DNA of 64,000 nucleotides from Xanthostigma xanthostigma (Eukaryota > Arthropoda > Insecta > Raphidioptera > Raphidiidae), in assembly GCA_963575645.1 (NCBI GenBank), contig OY754469.1, positions 18,928,001 through 18,992,000 of the forward strand, given 5' to 3'. Positions 32,539 through 42,945 of the stretch are shown piece by piece. A model generated the notes under the pieces. The model was not told where the DNA came from, did not search any database, and saw nothing but the letters and a program-made list of their open reading frames with translations. The translations under genes and the position numbers were made by a program. How positions within the stretch are numbered: the stretch's first letter is position 1; each line of letters starts with the position of its first letter.

Positions 32539-32769
32539 TTAGGGTGTCAGGCGATGCGTATTAGCGTACATATGATCTGAAAGAAATGTTTTCAAAGTCG
32601 GTCCAGTCGTTCTTTATGTTTAAGCAATGGGACTGCAAAATAGTAGATTTTATACAAAATGTCGCGGATGAAAAATGATGTCGACGTCATTAGGGTGTCA
32701 ATCGTTGCCTGATAATCCGAAAAAAAAAGACGGGTTGCACTCCGGGAATGCCGGCGGAAGTGAAAACTT

Positions 32770-33348
32770 AGGGTTACCAGACGTCCCGGTTTTCCGGGAC
32801 ATGTCCCGTTTTCGCCCTCCTGTCCCGGTGTCCCGGAATTTTTTCAAAATCTATGCAAATGTCCCGGTTTTTAATAAAATCCCGACTGAAATTTGTGTCT
32901 CGAAGTATATTTTACACATATTCATGATTGATGTGTTATGAACAAATAAACATACTGACCACTATAATTAAGTCTCTTTTTTCACTATATTTCTATCCTC
33001 AAATTATTCAAAATCGTGTTCGTCTCATATTAAATTACACGATTTCGATAGATATCGATTGTGGATTGATACACACAGCACACTTCAGATGTTTCATCAA
33101 TTTTTGTCTGAAGAAGGGTTTTTTAAAGTTATTATTAGGGTCGGAGGATTTTTCGTTCCTGATAGTTGCTCGGTACTGAGATAGAAGTGTAAAAATTGGG
33201 AACTGATAGATAGGAATAAAAAAAAATAATTTTTTTACAACAAATTTTTTTAGATTTCATTAATTTCAAAAATATTTTTTCATTCTTCAATTATCAATAG
33301 GGGAGGGGGGTGGCTGTAAAATTTCATTCAGACCATCTGGTAACCCTA
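32770..33348. mobile_element. TIR MITE with 7-8 bp target duplication
   Basis: TAGGGTTACCAG at the left and its exact mirror CTGGTAACCCTA at the right; GAAAACTT stands outside both ends. The 8-base duplication fits a hAT-like or P-like mechanism. The left part is GC-rich and self-similar (CCCGGTTTTCCGGGACATGT). The 88- and 83-codon frames within it have no recognisable domain. Confidence 0.75.
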
Positions 33349-33359
33349 GAAAACTTGAA

Positions 33360-34390
33360 TATTAACGTCTTATTTTTTTGCATTAGAAGCATTGTTTATT
33401 TATTGACAACACTTGTAAATAAAATGGTTTGTATCATAGATTGCATTTTTATGTACGATATTTCAACGCTAGATGTCTAACGTTGTATAAATAAAAGTTC
33501 GATCAGGACACGTGACCTGACGATCACTTAGAGAGTCTCACCCAGTTCTTACTTTTCCTGACGCGAGTTTAACATTTTTACCCATTACAAAAAAAGTGTA
33601 CAGCGCCGCTAAAGAAGTTTTCACTTCAAAAATTTTAAAACAGATTCACCCGTTTCTTTATTTAAACAAAAAAACTGCTAAAAGTGGATTTTACACGCGC
33701 GAATAAAAAATGTTATTGATTTTGAAAGGGTGACAATCGAAAAGTATTAACGTCAGTATGATCAGAAAGACTTTTTTATGAAAATAGGTCCTACCGTTTT
33801 TTTTTTTTGTGTAAACAAAAATACTGCAAAAAAGTATATTTTAAATTTTTTTGAGAAAGATTTCTTGGGTCTAATTTGTTAAACACATATTATGATGTCA
33901 ATCAATAGGGAAATTGGTCGTGTTGACCTCAAAGAACGCACTTGTGAAGTCCTGAGTCACGACCCATCTCACGGCTTGTTTAAACCTCGCTTCAAAAAGT
34001 TATATCTTTAGGTGGAACAGTTATCAAAAGGATCTTTTCAGAATTAAAATACGAGCACAAATCACTGAAAACGTGAAAATAGCTTATTTTGCAAATGATT
34101 CGAACAAAGTACGTAAAATATAGCGCAATTAATTTTCTATTTGTTTTTTTATAAAAATATGTTTCTATAAATAGACATAAGGAGTTTACAACCACTTGTG
34201 TAACACCTAGAAGTAAACTCAAATGCTCAAAGTGTAGAAATAATGACGCTGGACTGTGTACATCGGGTTGGTCTAACATTTTTTATCGCTGTGACCTGTT
34301 TAGATCTTATAGTTTCGATAGCATGTTATAATTAATGAAATGACACTTTCGGTATCAGAGTACATTAAATGTTATAATAAATAATTAATC
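33360..34390. other. Intergenic stretch, nothing recognised
   Basis: A 95-codon minus frame (33992-34279) has no motif I know; treated as chance. Confidence 0.35.
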
Positions 34391-34736
34391 TATATATTGT
34401 AACAAAACCGTTCTTGTGCGTGGTGGAAAATGTTTATTTACAATAGTGAAACGTTAATAAAACAAATAATCAAACTGTAGTGCATTATGGTATAAGTATA
34501 ACGGTAACCTTTCAATTATTAGGTGATAAGAATATCTTTTAGTTTAATTACAATAATTTGTACAATGGTCACTTGATAATAAACTTCTGTTGAATTAAAA
34601 TATAGCGTGTATTGATTTAAAATAATTATTGAAAATTCTTCTCTATAACGTAATAGAGTTGGGGAAAAAATAACTTCACGATGAAAAAATCACTGTGACA
34701 AGCCGTCTAAAATAATCACTGTGATCTGACAAGAGA

Positions 34737-34945
34737 TATCTACGTTCCAAAGTAACGCATGTCGTTCCATGTCACCGCAGTCACGACGGTCGCTTCAAGT
34801 TCCAATAGATCTACGTTCCAAAGTAACGATGTCGTTTCATGTCACCGCAGTCACGACGCTCGCTCCAAGTTCCAATAGATCTATGTTTCAAAGTAACGTA
34901 TGTCGTTCCATGTCACCGCAGTCACTACTGAGTACTCACTGTCGC
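34737..34945 (+). repeat. 70-bp tandem repeat, three units
   Basis: Each unit begins ATCTACGTTCCAAAGTAACG and continues GTCGTTCCATGTCACCGCAG; starts are near 34737, 34810 and 34880. The third unit runs into different sequence shortly before the tRNA-like unit. Confidence 0.8.
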
Positions 34946-34960
34946 TCAAAGTCAAACATG

Positions 34961-35033
34961 AACGGAGTGGTGTAATGGTCAGCGTGCTGGCCTTTGGATC
35001 GCACTGTCGTGGGTTCGAATCCCACCTTTGCTC
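34961..35033 (+). repeat. tRNA-like unit (Gln-like loop), probable pseudogene
   Basis: A 73-base cloverleaf-like sequence. The acceptor AACGGAG pairs with CTTTGCT with one mismatch and two wobbles. The T stem GTGGG/CCCAC is perfect around TTCGAAT. The A box TGGTGTAATGG and B box GGTTCGAATCC are consensus, and a T7 run follows at 35041. The loop CTTTGGA would put TTG (Gln) at the anticodon, but the anticodon stem is not paired, so a functional tRNA is unlikely. The preserved T arm and acceptor suggest either recent origin or transcription as a pol III unit. It differs from the Lys-type units in the Helitrons. Confidence 0.55.
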
Positions 35034-35242
35034 ATGGATATTTTTTTGTGATTGTCGTTTAGACTCAGCTTTACATACTCAAACATACTGGCCAGATACT
35101 AACAGATACTAATAGGTAGTGCCACCCACCCAAGTGATATTCTCTTGTATATGTGCATATGCTCTATATATGTGGATATATACAATCGAAGAATCTCGTT
35201 AGAGATTCTTTTCTGTGCTAAATGCCGACGTATCTCTAACGT

Positions 35243-35626
35243 ATTCTTATACATTGATTTTGCCTAGCTCCCATATAACGCCGTGTATATGAGACCAGTT
35301 TCCAAGTTTTATTGTTCTGTGACCACGTGACTTTCATAGGACCGATTTTTCGTATCACCCATATATACTTCTGTACCACAATAACAGCTTATACTGTGAC
35401 TGTGCCCGTGGACTAACGGTTACGACGTTAGACTATTCTTATACATTGATTTTGCCTAGCTCCCATATAACGCCGTGTATATGAGACCAGTTTCCAAGTT
35501 TTATAGTTCTGTGACCACGTGACTTTCATAGGACCGATTTTTCGTATCACCCATATATACTTCTGTACCACAATAACAGCTTATACTGCGAATGTGCCCG
35601 TGGACTAACGGTTACGACGTTAGACT
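35243..35626 (+). repeat. 192-bp direct tandem duplication
   Basis: Two almost identical units, 35243-35434 and 35435-35626, each from ATTCTTATACATTGATTTTG to GGTTACGACGTTAGACT. Only about three bases differ between them. The 3' part of each unit is the 5' half of a tRNA-like sequence; only the second unit continues into the 3' half, so the first is a truncated tRNA-like copy made by the duplication. Very recent by divergence. Confidence 0.9.
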
Positions 35627-35674
35627 AGTAATAACACTAATAACAGGGTCTCGGGTTCGATTCCCGCTGGCATC
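35595..35674 (+). repeat. tRNA-like unit, 80 bases, with perfect B box
   Basis: TGCCCGTGGACTAACGGTTA opens the unit and GGTTCGATTCC (B box, 35654-35664) lies in a paired T arm (CGGG/CCCG). GGCATCATT ends it, and T-runs follow from 35687. The middle is longer than usual (AGTAATAACACTAATAACAG), like a variable arm or a small insertion. Its head and tail resemble the unit at 3526-3597 (shared CCGTGG..AA.GGTTA.G.CGTT and the downstream CCACTTGATATT). Probably a member of a tRNA-derived dispersed family. Confidence 0.55.
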
Positions 35675-35689
35675 ATTGGAAAATTGTTT

Positions 35690-36070
35690 TTCTACTCCAT
35701 TTTATTTCCACTTGATATTTATATATAATCATATTTTTTATTTTTATTTTAAATTTTTTTTTATATTTTTAATTGTTTTTTTTATTTTTAATTTATTTTC
35801 TCAATTTTTTTCTCATATACATATTTTTATTTCTTTTTAAATTTTTAATTTTTTTTTCTTGTTTTTTGAAAAATACTTTCGTCAAATTTTTTATTAAAAA
35901 ATAACAAAATATATGATTGAAGTTAGATTGAAATCATTTAATTTATTAAAAAACATATTTATCTTAAAAAGTGCAACAAAAATTAAAAAGAGGAAAGTTT
36001 TCAAAGTGAAACTTCTTTTTTTAATGCAAAATAAGTATTTTACAAATGATATGAAAAAAATTTTGTATTT
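35690..36070. repeat. T-rich/AT low-complexity tail
   Basis: Long T and A tracts after the tRNA-like unit, resembling the tract at 3600-3800. Confidence 0.6.
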
Positions 36071-36220
36071 TTAATGGTTGGCCTTGTTCATTGATTTTTT
36101 TTCATGCCTTCAAAATTGGCCTTCATGGAATCTGCGGCCTCTTAATTCTAAAAATGCACATATGTTTATTTTTTGGAGAAAAAATAAAAATAATGTCTCA
36201 CACTTTGGAAAAAGACGTGA

Positions 36221-36780
36221 AATCTTAAAAAAAAAACTTCGGAGAAGTAAAAACTTCGTTCTGTGCTAAATTCAAAAACTTGAGGCGACTGAATCTCAGA
36301 ATTATAACTTAAAAAAAAAAAAAGAATTTCGAGGCAGACAAGAAATTGAAATCAAGCTCGAAATTCTGTGCCTAAGACGTCGAAAAAAAAAAGAATTTTG
36401 AGGCAGACAAGGAATTGAAATCCAACTTCGAAATTCTGTGCTTATAAAAGCTACAAGAGCAACAGCAAAAAAAAGTGCACAGACGGCGTTTTTTTAGTGG
36501 TAACTAAAAGTTATGCGAACACCGTCTTTGCATTTTTTTGCTGTTGCTCTTGTAGCTTTTATAAGCACAGAATTTCGAAGTTGGATTTCAATTCCTTGTC
36601 TGCCTCAAAATTCTTTTTTTTTCGACATCTTAGGCACAGAATTTCGAGCTTGATTTCAATTTCTTGTCTGCCTCGAAATTCTTTTTTTTTTAAGTTATAA
36701 TTCTGAGATTCAGTCGCCTCAAGTTTTTGAATTTAGCACAGAACGAAGTTTTTACTTCTCCGAAGTTTTTTTTTAAGATT
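36221..36780. repeat. 560-bp almost perfect inverted repeat
   Basis: Arms of about 265 bases, 36221-36488 and 36524-36780, around a spacer of roughly 35 bases centred near 36500. Words such as CTTCGGAGAAGTAAAAACTT, GAGGCGACTGAATCTCAGAA and AGCTACAAGAGCAACAGC reappear mirrored in exact order. Visible differences are one substitution (AAGACGTCG versus AAGATGTCG) and A-run lengths. Within each arm a shorter motif repeats (GAGGCAGACAAG...GAAATTGAAAT, twice). Transcription across it would yield a long double-stranded hairpin RNA. It could be a foldback element or a hairpin-RNA locus. Confidence 0.9.
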
Positions 36781-37392
36781 GGATATACTATACCTTTAAA
36801 AAAAAAACGGAGTAGGCAAACAACGCCGTTGTGACGTCAGACCGTGCGGGCTTGTGATGTGAGTGATCGACGTGACAAAGTCACGATGATTTTTCACTGT
36901 GATTTTTGTGTAACCGGAATAACAGTCACTGTGATCTCATAGTAACGACTTTTCCCATGTCTATAACGTAACAGAAACAAAACAACAATTCTACCTAATA
37001 AAATAAAAGAATACAAAGTCACTATTTATGTCCAAATTTATGTAATCAATGGTCTATTAACCACACTGCACTTATATTTATTTTGTACACGCGTTTGATT
37101 GTGAACTCACTCACACACGATATCTGACTGTGTTGACTGACTGGCGCGTGCCGTATTTATAGCTTCGATCCCCGCGTGGTATAATGTTCCAGAAACATCT
37201 AGCTGGGCCGAGAACCTTCCTAAACTTGCATTGCCTTCTTCAGGAAATTCTATGCAGGTCGGGATTTGGCTACCTCTTTTACAAAAACATGCTACCTGCA
37301 GTCACTGTTGTTGTTTGCGAGAACACTCGACAGAAAGCATTATCGTCTCAGCTGGGGGGAGCGTTTAACAACATTATATTTAAAATATTACA

Positions 37393-37835
37393 CTTTTGCC
37401 ATTCCAACCTACAAGTAGGGAATGATACTTGTTTAGTACTAAATTAACTTTTCAAAATTTTACATTATTTTTTTTTGTTTTGAGGTCCCCCCAATCCAAA
37501 AACCATATTTTTTAGAAAAACTCTGTGCGTCTGTTAGTCTGTTTGTCTATGAGCACGATACAGGTCAAACGGATGAGCGAATTGAAACAAAATTTTGGGA
37601 GGATGTTTGGTATGCAAATATGAAGGATCCTATTATTTTTGGGGAAAATCGGCACATGCGCAGAAGAGATACATGCTATGTCAGTGTTATTTTTTTTTGT
37701 GTGATAATGGTATACTTTTCAAAACGGCTTATTATTCCATTTATTTTTTCAAGAAAGTTTTGTTAATTTTTTTTTCAAACTTTAGTTTCGGAAATAATAT
37801 AAAAAAATCAGCGTGCATTTTAGGATGTGTTGTTT
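37393..37835 (+). mobile_element. ACCATTCC MITE family, copy 3, 3' truncated
   Basis: Begins GCCATTCCAACCTACAAGTA then GGGAATGATAC and keeps GTCTGTTAGTCTGTTTGTCT and AGCACGATACAGGTCAAACG. It lies 20 bases outside the LTR end at 37373. Similarity ends near 37835. Confidence 0.7.
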
Positions 37836-38935
37836 AGGGTTTTGCCCGCCCCTGCCCTAGAGTATTACAACTCTCTATACTTTCCAACTCTATTTTGTAA
37901 AAATTTCCTCAGTGTTGTAAGTAGGTAATGATTATAATTAATAGTGTACTAAGTTATATCAAAATCGATTCAGCCGTTTTCGAGACAAACGTTTTTAAGC
38001 AGTCTAGTTAGTGCTCAACACTTTTAAGTAGTTTTGAAAATGAAAGTGCTTGTTACTTGAATAAATCGAGAATTTATCAAAGTGCTCCATGCTTCATGCA
38101 CTTAGGTTCGGTTCTTTGGCCAACATATTAGTTTTATATTTCGTGACATAGTGTTAATGAATTATTAATAATATTACATGTTTTACGAGACGGTTCTCAC
38201 GTGCTGTCTTCTTATTTATCAGTGCAAGCCGTCTCAGTACAATTTGACCAAACCTGGCATGAAGTGTAGATATTTCAGTAGACTGTATTTCAAGTAGAGC
38301 AGCAACTAACAAGCGTTCCGTAGCTCGTCATTAGTATGCATTAAGCTTCTCATCACTTACCGAGACACGTTTGTGTTTGCGGTAACTGCCCGCACCTATA
38401 CGCTTCACTCTCTCTTTCTCCTCTCCACTAGGTTATCTCAGTCACATTCGCACACATGCATCTAAGACTATCCTTGTAAATATAGACAGAGCACAAACGC
38501 GTGTTCTTTGATGCAAAAATCTTTCCAGTATCTGTAGTCAAGGTACGAAAAAAATCGCATTCCAACTTTCACACCATAAATTATTTTATTTAAAAAAATA
38601 AATCTTAAAAAAAATTAAACCCAATTGTGTACAAAAAGGAAACAAGCAAATCAAAACGTGAGAGAGTATTTCTTATTTTATGTAAATAGTCGGGGAAGAA
38701 AAAATTCGATAATCGTGTCCCCGACTATTAAATAACGAGACTACGCATAACCTACCCGTTAGAATTGGAGACGGGGGGGTGAGGGTGATCTTGGGGTTGA
38801 CCATGATGCTTCCGGTGCAGGCGGAACCATATTAGGTCGCTTTATCTTGTTCAGTTGTTTATTACTCCTGGCTTGAGTACCGTATTGTTTTGTCAAAGTA
38901 CCGTGATCATGAAGATATACTTAAAAATCGAGCAG
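37836..38935. other. Intergenic stretch with scattered repeat phrases
   Basis: Near 37985-38110 the text (AAAGTGCTTGTTACTTGAAT then AAATCGAG) is related to 45005-45110, indicating a dispersed repeat without visible ends. No gene seen. Confidence 0.35.
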
Positions 38936-38939
38936 CACA

Positions 38940-39540
38940 TGAATCGTAGTCCTCGTGATTTTTAAAAAAATTTCAAATAAATGTTTTCCTTTGTTGAAGA
39001 AAGTGTTTGGCGTTAATTGCTTGCCACGAACTCGAGTTTTTTTATAGAACGAACAATTTTTGGAAAGTCGGGAGATGATTGAATATTCTGGTCAACCTGT
39101 CATATCAAGAATTGATGAAATTATGCGGAAAAATTGACTGTTGAGTATCCGGATGATACCAGACATGACGAACATTGACAGAGAGAGACAATAAGAAAAA
39201 TGTTGCGTGAGAATTAGCAAATGACAACAGTTTGCTCAAAAATATTATCAAAAAACATCACATGTGAGCAAAATAAAATCAGGGAAAGCAGGAAAATCAT
39301 CTGCTCTGACATTACTATCCTGAGACATCTGTCGTTTCCACTGCAGATCTCATTTCATGAAAACTGCATTAAAGGCAAAACATTTTCAATCCGTAAAAGA
39401 ACTCAAGGTAAAAACGGCAAACCTGCTGAAGAGGGTAGCACTTGAAGGCCTACAGGACTATTTCAGGCAATGGAAAACTCGTATGCAATGATGCATAGAT
39501 AGGCAAAGGGGGAAATTTTGAAGGGGATTAACAGTTATCT
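38940..39540 (+). pseudogene. mariner-like transposase relic
   Basis: In the frame from 39360 the text reads KAKHFQSVKELKVKTANLL and then GLQDYFRQWKTRMQ, a stop, and CIDRQRGK. This matches the C-terminal pattern of mariner transposases (conserved FxxFxxWxxR, CI.....GDYFEGD) with stops and changes. Upstream sequence from 38940 contains fragments of possible N-terminal coding text but no continuous frame. Inverted ends were not found. Dead. Confidence 0.5.
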
Positions 39541-39578
39541 AAATGTATAAAAGGAAACCGTGACTGACTGACTGATCT

Positions 39579-39872
39579 ATCAACGCACAGCTCAAACCAC
39601 TGGACGGATTGGGCTGAAATTTGGCACACGTATAGTTATTAAGACGTAGGCATCCGATAATAACGGATTTTTTAATATTCAACACCTAAAAGGGTGTAAC
39701 GGGGGTTCAAAATGTGCATGAAAAATCAACGCACAGCTCAAACCAGGGAGCGAATTAGGCTGAAATTTGGCACACAGATAATTATTGACATAATATATAG
39801 GCATCCACTAAGAGGGGATTTTTGAATATTCAACCCCTAAGAGGGTGTAATGGGGGTTCAAAATTTGCATGT
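39579..39872 (+). repeat. 146-bp tandem duplication in a dispersed repeat
   Basis: ATCAACGCACAGCTCAAACC recurs at 39579 and 39725, each followed by GGCTGAAATTTGGCACAC and then AGGGTGTAA.GGGGGTTCAA. It is preceded by TGACTGACTGACTGATC, a familiar opening of moth repeat sequences. Confidence 0.8.
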
Positions 39873-39879
39873 AGAAATC

Positions 39880-40685
39880 ATATAAGATGTATCAATTCGA
39901 AAATGTGCAGGATTACTACAGTCAAAGCAACCCCTTCAGATGGTGAAAAGAGGTAAATAGTTTATAAATAAACATGGGTATCATTTTCAAGGTTTGCCTG
40001 GACGTTGATCGCGTGAATGTTATAAATTTTGAAATTTATTATGGGGATCTACGTCGAGAAAGGAGTTACTATACGTATAAAATAAAAAAAGAAACAGTAC
40101 AAAACCCCAACTCATTATAATTTTTATATCATCCGAGACAATATGGCGGACAATGGATGCCATATTGGATTTTTATAACCTATGGCAGTCTTGACATTGA
40201 GACGAAACCAACTACACCCAATTTATCAAAATCGGTCCACTAATTTGGTCTCTATGAAGGAACATGTATACCCACTCACAAAGATACATAACAGACTGCT
40301 AAGATATAACACTTCATTCTTACCGTTGTCGGGTAAAAAATGATTGCGTGCAATAATTACGTGCGATCGAAAGTAACTTCGCGTTGAAAGTGCAGCAAAA
40401 CACAACCAAAGAATGTGCTATCTATTTCGTTACAGCGTCGTTTCGTATGAGGAGTAGGATACGCTTTTCTTCCTAAGCTATCGAGTTTTAAGAAATGTGT
40501 TCTTTTGAATTCACATGTTCAAGATCAAAACTATACGTCGCGTCAGACGTTCGAGCTAAGCGTGGATCCGAATGTCCGCTCACATAATATGGAACGTTAT
40601 ATTTACTCAATGCAAACCTATTTTCAAGCGTAGAGCGTATTCCACGCTTCCTGTGAAACGACACTAACATGGTGTAAAGTCAATT
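39880..40685. other. Intergenic stretch, nothing recognised
   Basis: Only short open frames. Confidence 0.35.
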
Positions 40686-40689
40686 GTCA

Positions 40690-41045
40690 AAAAAATAAAA
40701 TTAAAAATTTTAAAAACCCACGACGACAGTAAAAATATGTTATATGTAATAGAAAAAGAATTAAATAAAATTCTAAAATCCCCCGACTTAACGCAGGTAA
40801 GTAACCAAAGAAAACCCGTCGCGGGGCTGCCATTTGGCTGCCCTGAATTGAACTAATATATTGCAATTTATATTCTTCTATTCTTAATTCAGGGCAGCGA
40901 ATGGCAGCCCCGCGACGGATTTTCTTTGGTTACTTACCTACGTTAAGTCGGAGGATTTTAGAATTTTATTTCATTCTTTTTCTATTATAACATATTTTTA
41001 CTGTTGTCGTGGGTTTTTAAAACTTTTAATTTTATTTTATTTTAA
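40690..41045. mobile_element. 350-bp foldback element
   Basis: AAAACCCACGACGACAGTAA at 40713 mirrors TTACTGTTGTCGTGGGTTTT near 41000-41020; GGTAAGTAACCAAAGAAAA and CGTCGCGGGGCTGCCATT are mirrored likewise. The arms are about 150 bases with a loop near 40850-40890. No protein. Confidence 0.85.
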
Positions 41046-41199
41046 ACTTTTAAGAGATTTTGTAAAAGTGTGTTTTGATCGTCTTGCCGAACTAGCGTAC
41101 ACAGTGTAACCATATCTGATACCCTAATTGTCGAATCGCGTTATGTGCGAGAGTGCTCATAATTGTGTTTTTAATAAATATCTAATATCTATGTGTATT

Positions 41200-41352
41200 G
41201 CTGTAAAAACCAACTACTAACGAACGCTTGTTAGATCTGTTTGTGCGTAGCACTTTTGTTATGGTATTTTAAATGTACGTGTAATGCTGTAAAAAGCAGT
41301 AGTTCCGAACGCTTGTTAGATCTGTTCGTGCGTAGCACGTTTGTTACGGTTT
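41200..41352 (+). repeat. 85-bp tandem duplication
   Basis: GAACGCTTGTTAGATCTGTT then GTGCGTAGCAC occurs at 41222 and 41307. Units differ at several bases. A related phrase (CAAGCGTTC) appears inverted near 38310. Confidence 0.75.
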
Positions 41353-41940
41353 TTTGTGCAGTGCAGCGCCCCCTGGGGCGTAATCATCGTAATAATATCT
41401 ATCTAAGAACCATCTCAGATGAATTACAAACCCTTTACAGAAAACCGCATCTGAGTTGATCAAACCGTTTTCCAGATAAATGGCGACATTGATCGAGTGC
41501 ACAAACGCACATACAAACAAACGAACACACAATCTCTCACCCTAAACGCATATACATGCTCCTTTCCGTCGTGGGTAAAAAAAAAACGATTTGCATCCGT
41601 GCGAGTTCGAACCGAACAGCTAGTCGTGTATAAAGGAATGGTAACAACATTCTGTCTAGATATGGTTAAGATATCTATGGCATGCATCAGCTAACTGCTA
41701 ACAGCTAGGGCTTCCATACCGGAATTCCGAGATTTTGCAATTCCGGAAAGTAGGACAAAATTTGTAAACGTATTAATTCCGGAACTGAAGAAATTAATAT
41801 CAGTATTCCGTATTTAATGAAACGGTTAAAAATCGACACATTTTTGCTTAATTAGCTAACCAGAAAGTTGGTCCCAGTTTAGATGTTTTACTATCTACTG
41901 ATTGATAAGCTCTCTAGAGTCGAGACTCAAGAGTTATATA

Positions 41941-42199
41941 AAATAGCGGCCCGAATTTGCAGATTGCCATGGTTTTTTCGTTGACTCACGTTGCAAAATG
42001 GATCTCCACGAAAAGCGCTTTTCTTTTAACGCGATAATATATAGCCTATGTCCATTCTGAAAGTCCATTCTAAATATTGGTGAAAAAATTTTTGAAATCG
42101 GATAAATAGTTTCGGAGATTACCTCCTATATCCAAATTTTATCTCTTTACGTATAATATTGGTATAATAATAATAGTATTAGTATAATATTAGTATAGA
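41941..42199 (-). mobile_element. Short Helitron (GAGGTAAAG family), copy 1
   Basis: On the minus strand it opens TCTATACTAATATTATACT; its body includes CGCGATAATATATAGCC, GGAGACCAATTTTGCAACG-like and GGCAATCTGCAAATTCGGGC-like text in inverse; it ends near GGGCCGCTA. This is a very common non-autonomous Helitron pattern in moths and butterflies as I know it. Other copies: 42700, 54348, 59889 and 62260. Confidence 0.65.
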
Positions 42200-42699
42200 T
42201 AGAGGTATATGTTTTTTATGTCTAATTTTTAAAGTGTTCGTAATAATTGCTACTAGTCTTGATGTCGACTTTTTTATCGGTTTGTTTCCGATATAAAATG
42301 ACATTCAATGTTTTCTTTGCCAATAAAAATATTTTTCTAAATCTTTCTCGACATGACATCCGGAATTTCGAAACGGAAAGTCAAGATATCGAAACCAGTT
42401 CGGAAATTCAAAATTATTCTATATTGGGGGCCCTACTAACGGTTCAATATAGAAGCGCATGCAGCGGTAGTAGACACTGCTTTGTACAACAAGCACACAC
42501 GCTGAAAGTTTAGGTCGTGGTTCACAATGTCCACGAGTTCAGGTTTCCTTTGATGATCACGACGCATAGATTACCACAATGAAGTCTCAGTGGTATTTTT
42601 ATTTTCTTTTGTTTCAAAATTACATTTGCCTTTCCATTTTTTTGATTAATTTTAAATTATAGACGTTTTTGCTGTTAAGTAGTTTATAATAATATATAA

Positions 42700-42945
42700 C
42701 GGCTCAGTCCGGCTTCGCCCGAATTTGTAGATTGCCACCGTTTTTCGTCGACATACTTTGCAAAATTGGTCTCCACGAATAGCAATTTTATTTTAACGCG
42801 ATAATATACAGTCTATGTCCATTCTGAAGTTCCATTCTAAATATTGGTGAAAAAAATTTGAAATCGAATGAGTAGGTAGTTTCGGAGATTTTCTTCTACA
42901 TCCAAACTTACAAACTTTACGTGTTTATAATATTATTATAGATTT
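42700..42945 (-). mobile_element. Short Helitron (GAGGTAAAG family), copy 2
   Basis: GGCTCAGTCCGGCTTCGCCC followed by GAATTTGTAGATTGCCACCG and ACGCGATAATATACAGTCTA, parallel to the copy 0.7 kb away. The 5' end is ragged. Confidence 0.65.

Larger units (their letters stand above)
34642..36971. mobile_element. 2.3 kb composite insertion with 12-bp target duplication
   Basis: TCTATAACGTAA occurs exactly at 34642-34653 and 36960-36971, bracketing 2306 bases that interrupt an LTR. The ends are loosely inverted (GGGGAAAAAATAACTTCACG at the left; read inward from the right, GGGAAAAGTCGTTACTATGA) and both are followed by ATCACTGTGA-like words. In order it holds a 70-bp tandem triplet, a tRNA-like unit, a 192-bp duplication, a second tRNA-like unit, an AT-rich tail and a 560-bp inverted repeat. 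No transposase is seen; the class is unknown, and more than one insertion event may be stacked here. Confidence 0.55.
34397..37373 (-). repeat. Probable solo LTR split by a 2.3 kb insertion
   Basis: Read on the minus strand from 37373: TGTTGTTAAACG, a promoter-like block with GCTATAAATACGGC and CAGTCAGTCAACACAG (TATA and initiator style), AAAATAAATATAAG, then after the insertion TGTAAATAAACATTTTCC and the end GTTTTGTTACA at 34397. The final 50 bases match the end of the LTR at 26631. About 670 bases remain when the insert is removed, close to that LTR's 614. No internal retrotransposon genes remain. The start at 37373 is less certain than the end. Confidence 0.5.

Noticed and set aside
33992..34279. 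95-codon minus open frame
   Set aside because: No motif, start context or supporting neighbours; treated as chance.
39579..39872. CRISPR-like array
   Set aside because: There are only two long direct units with no spacer pattern, in a eukaryotic dispersed repeat. No CRISPR array exists in the window.
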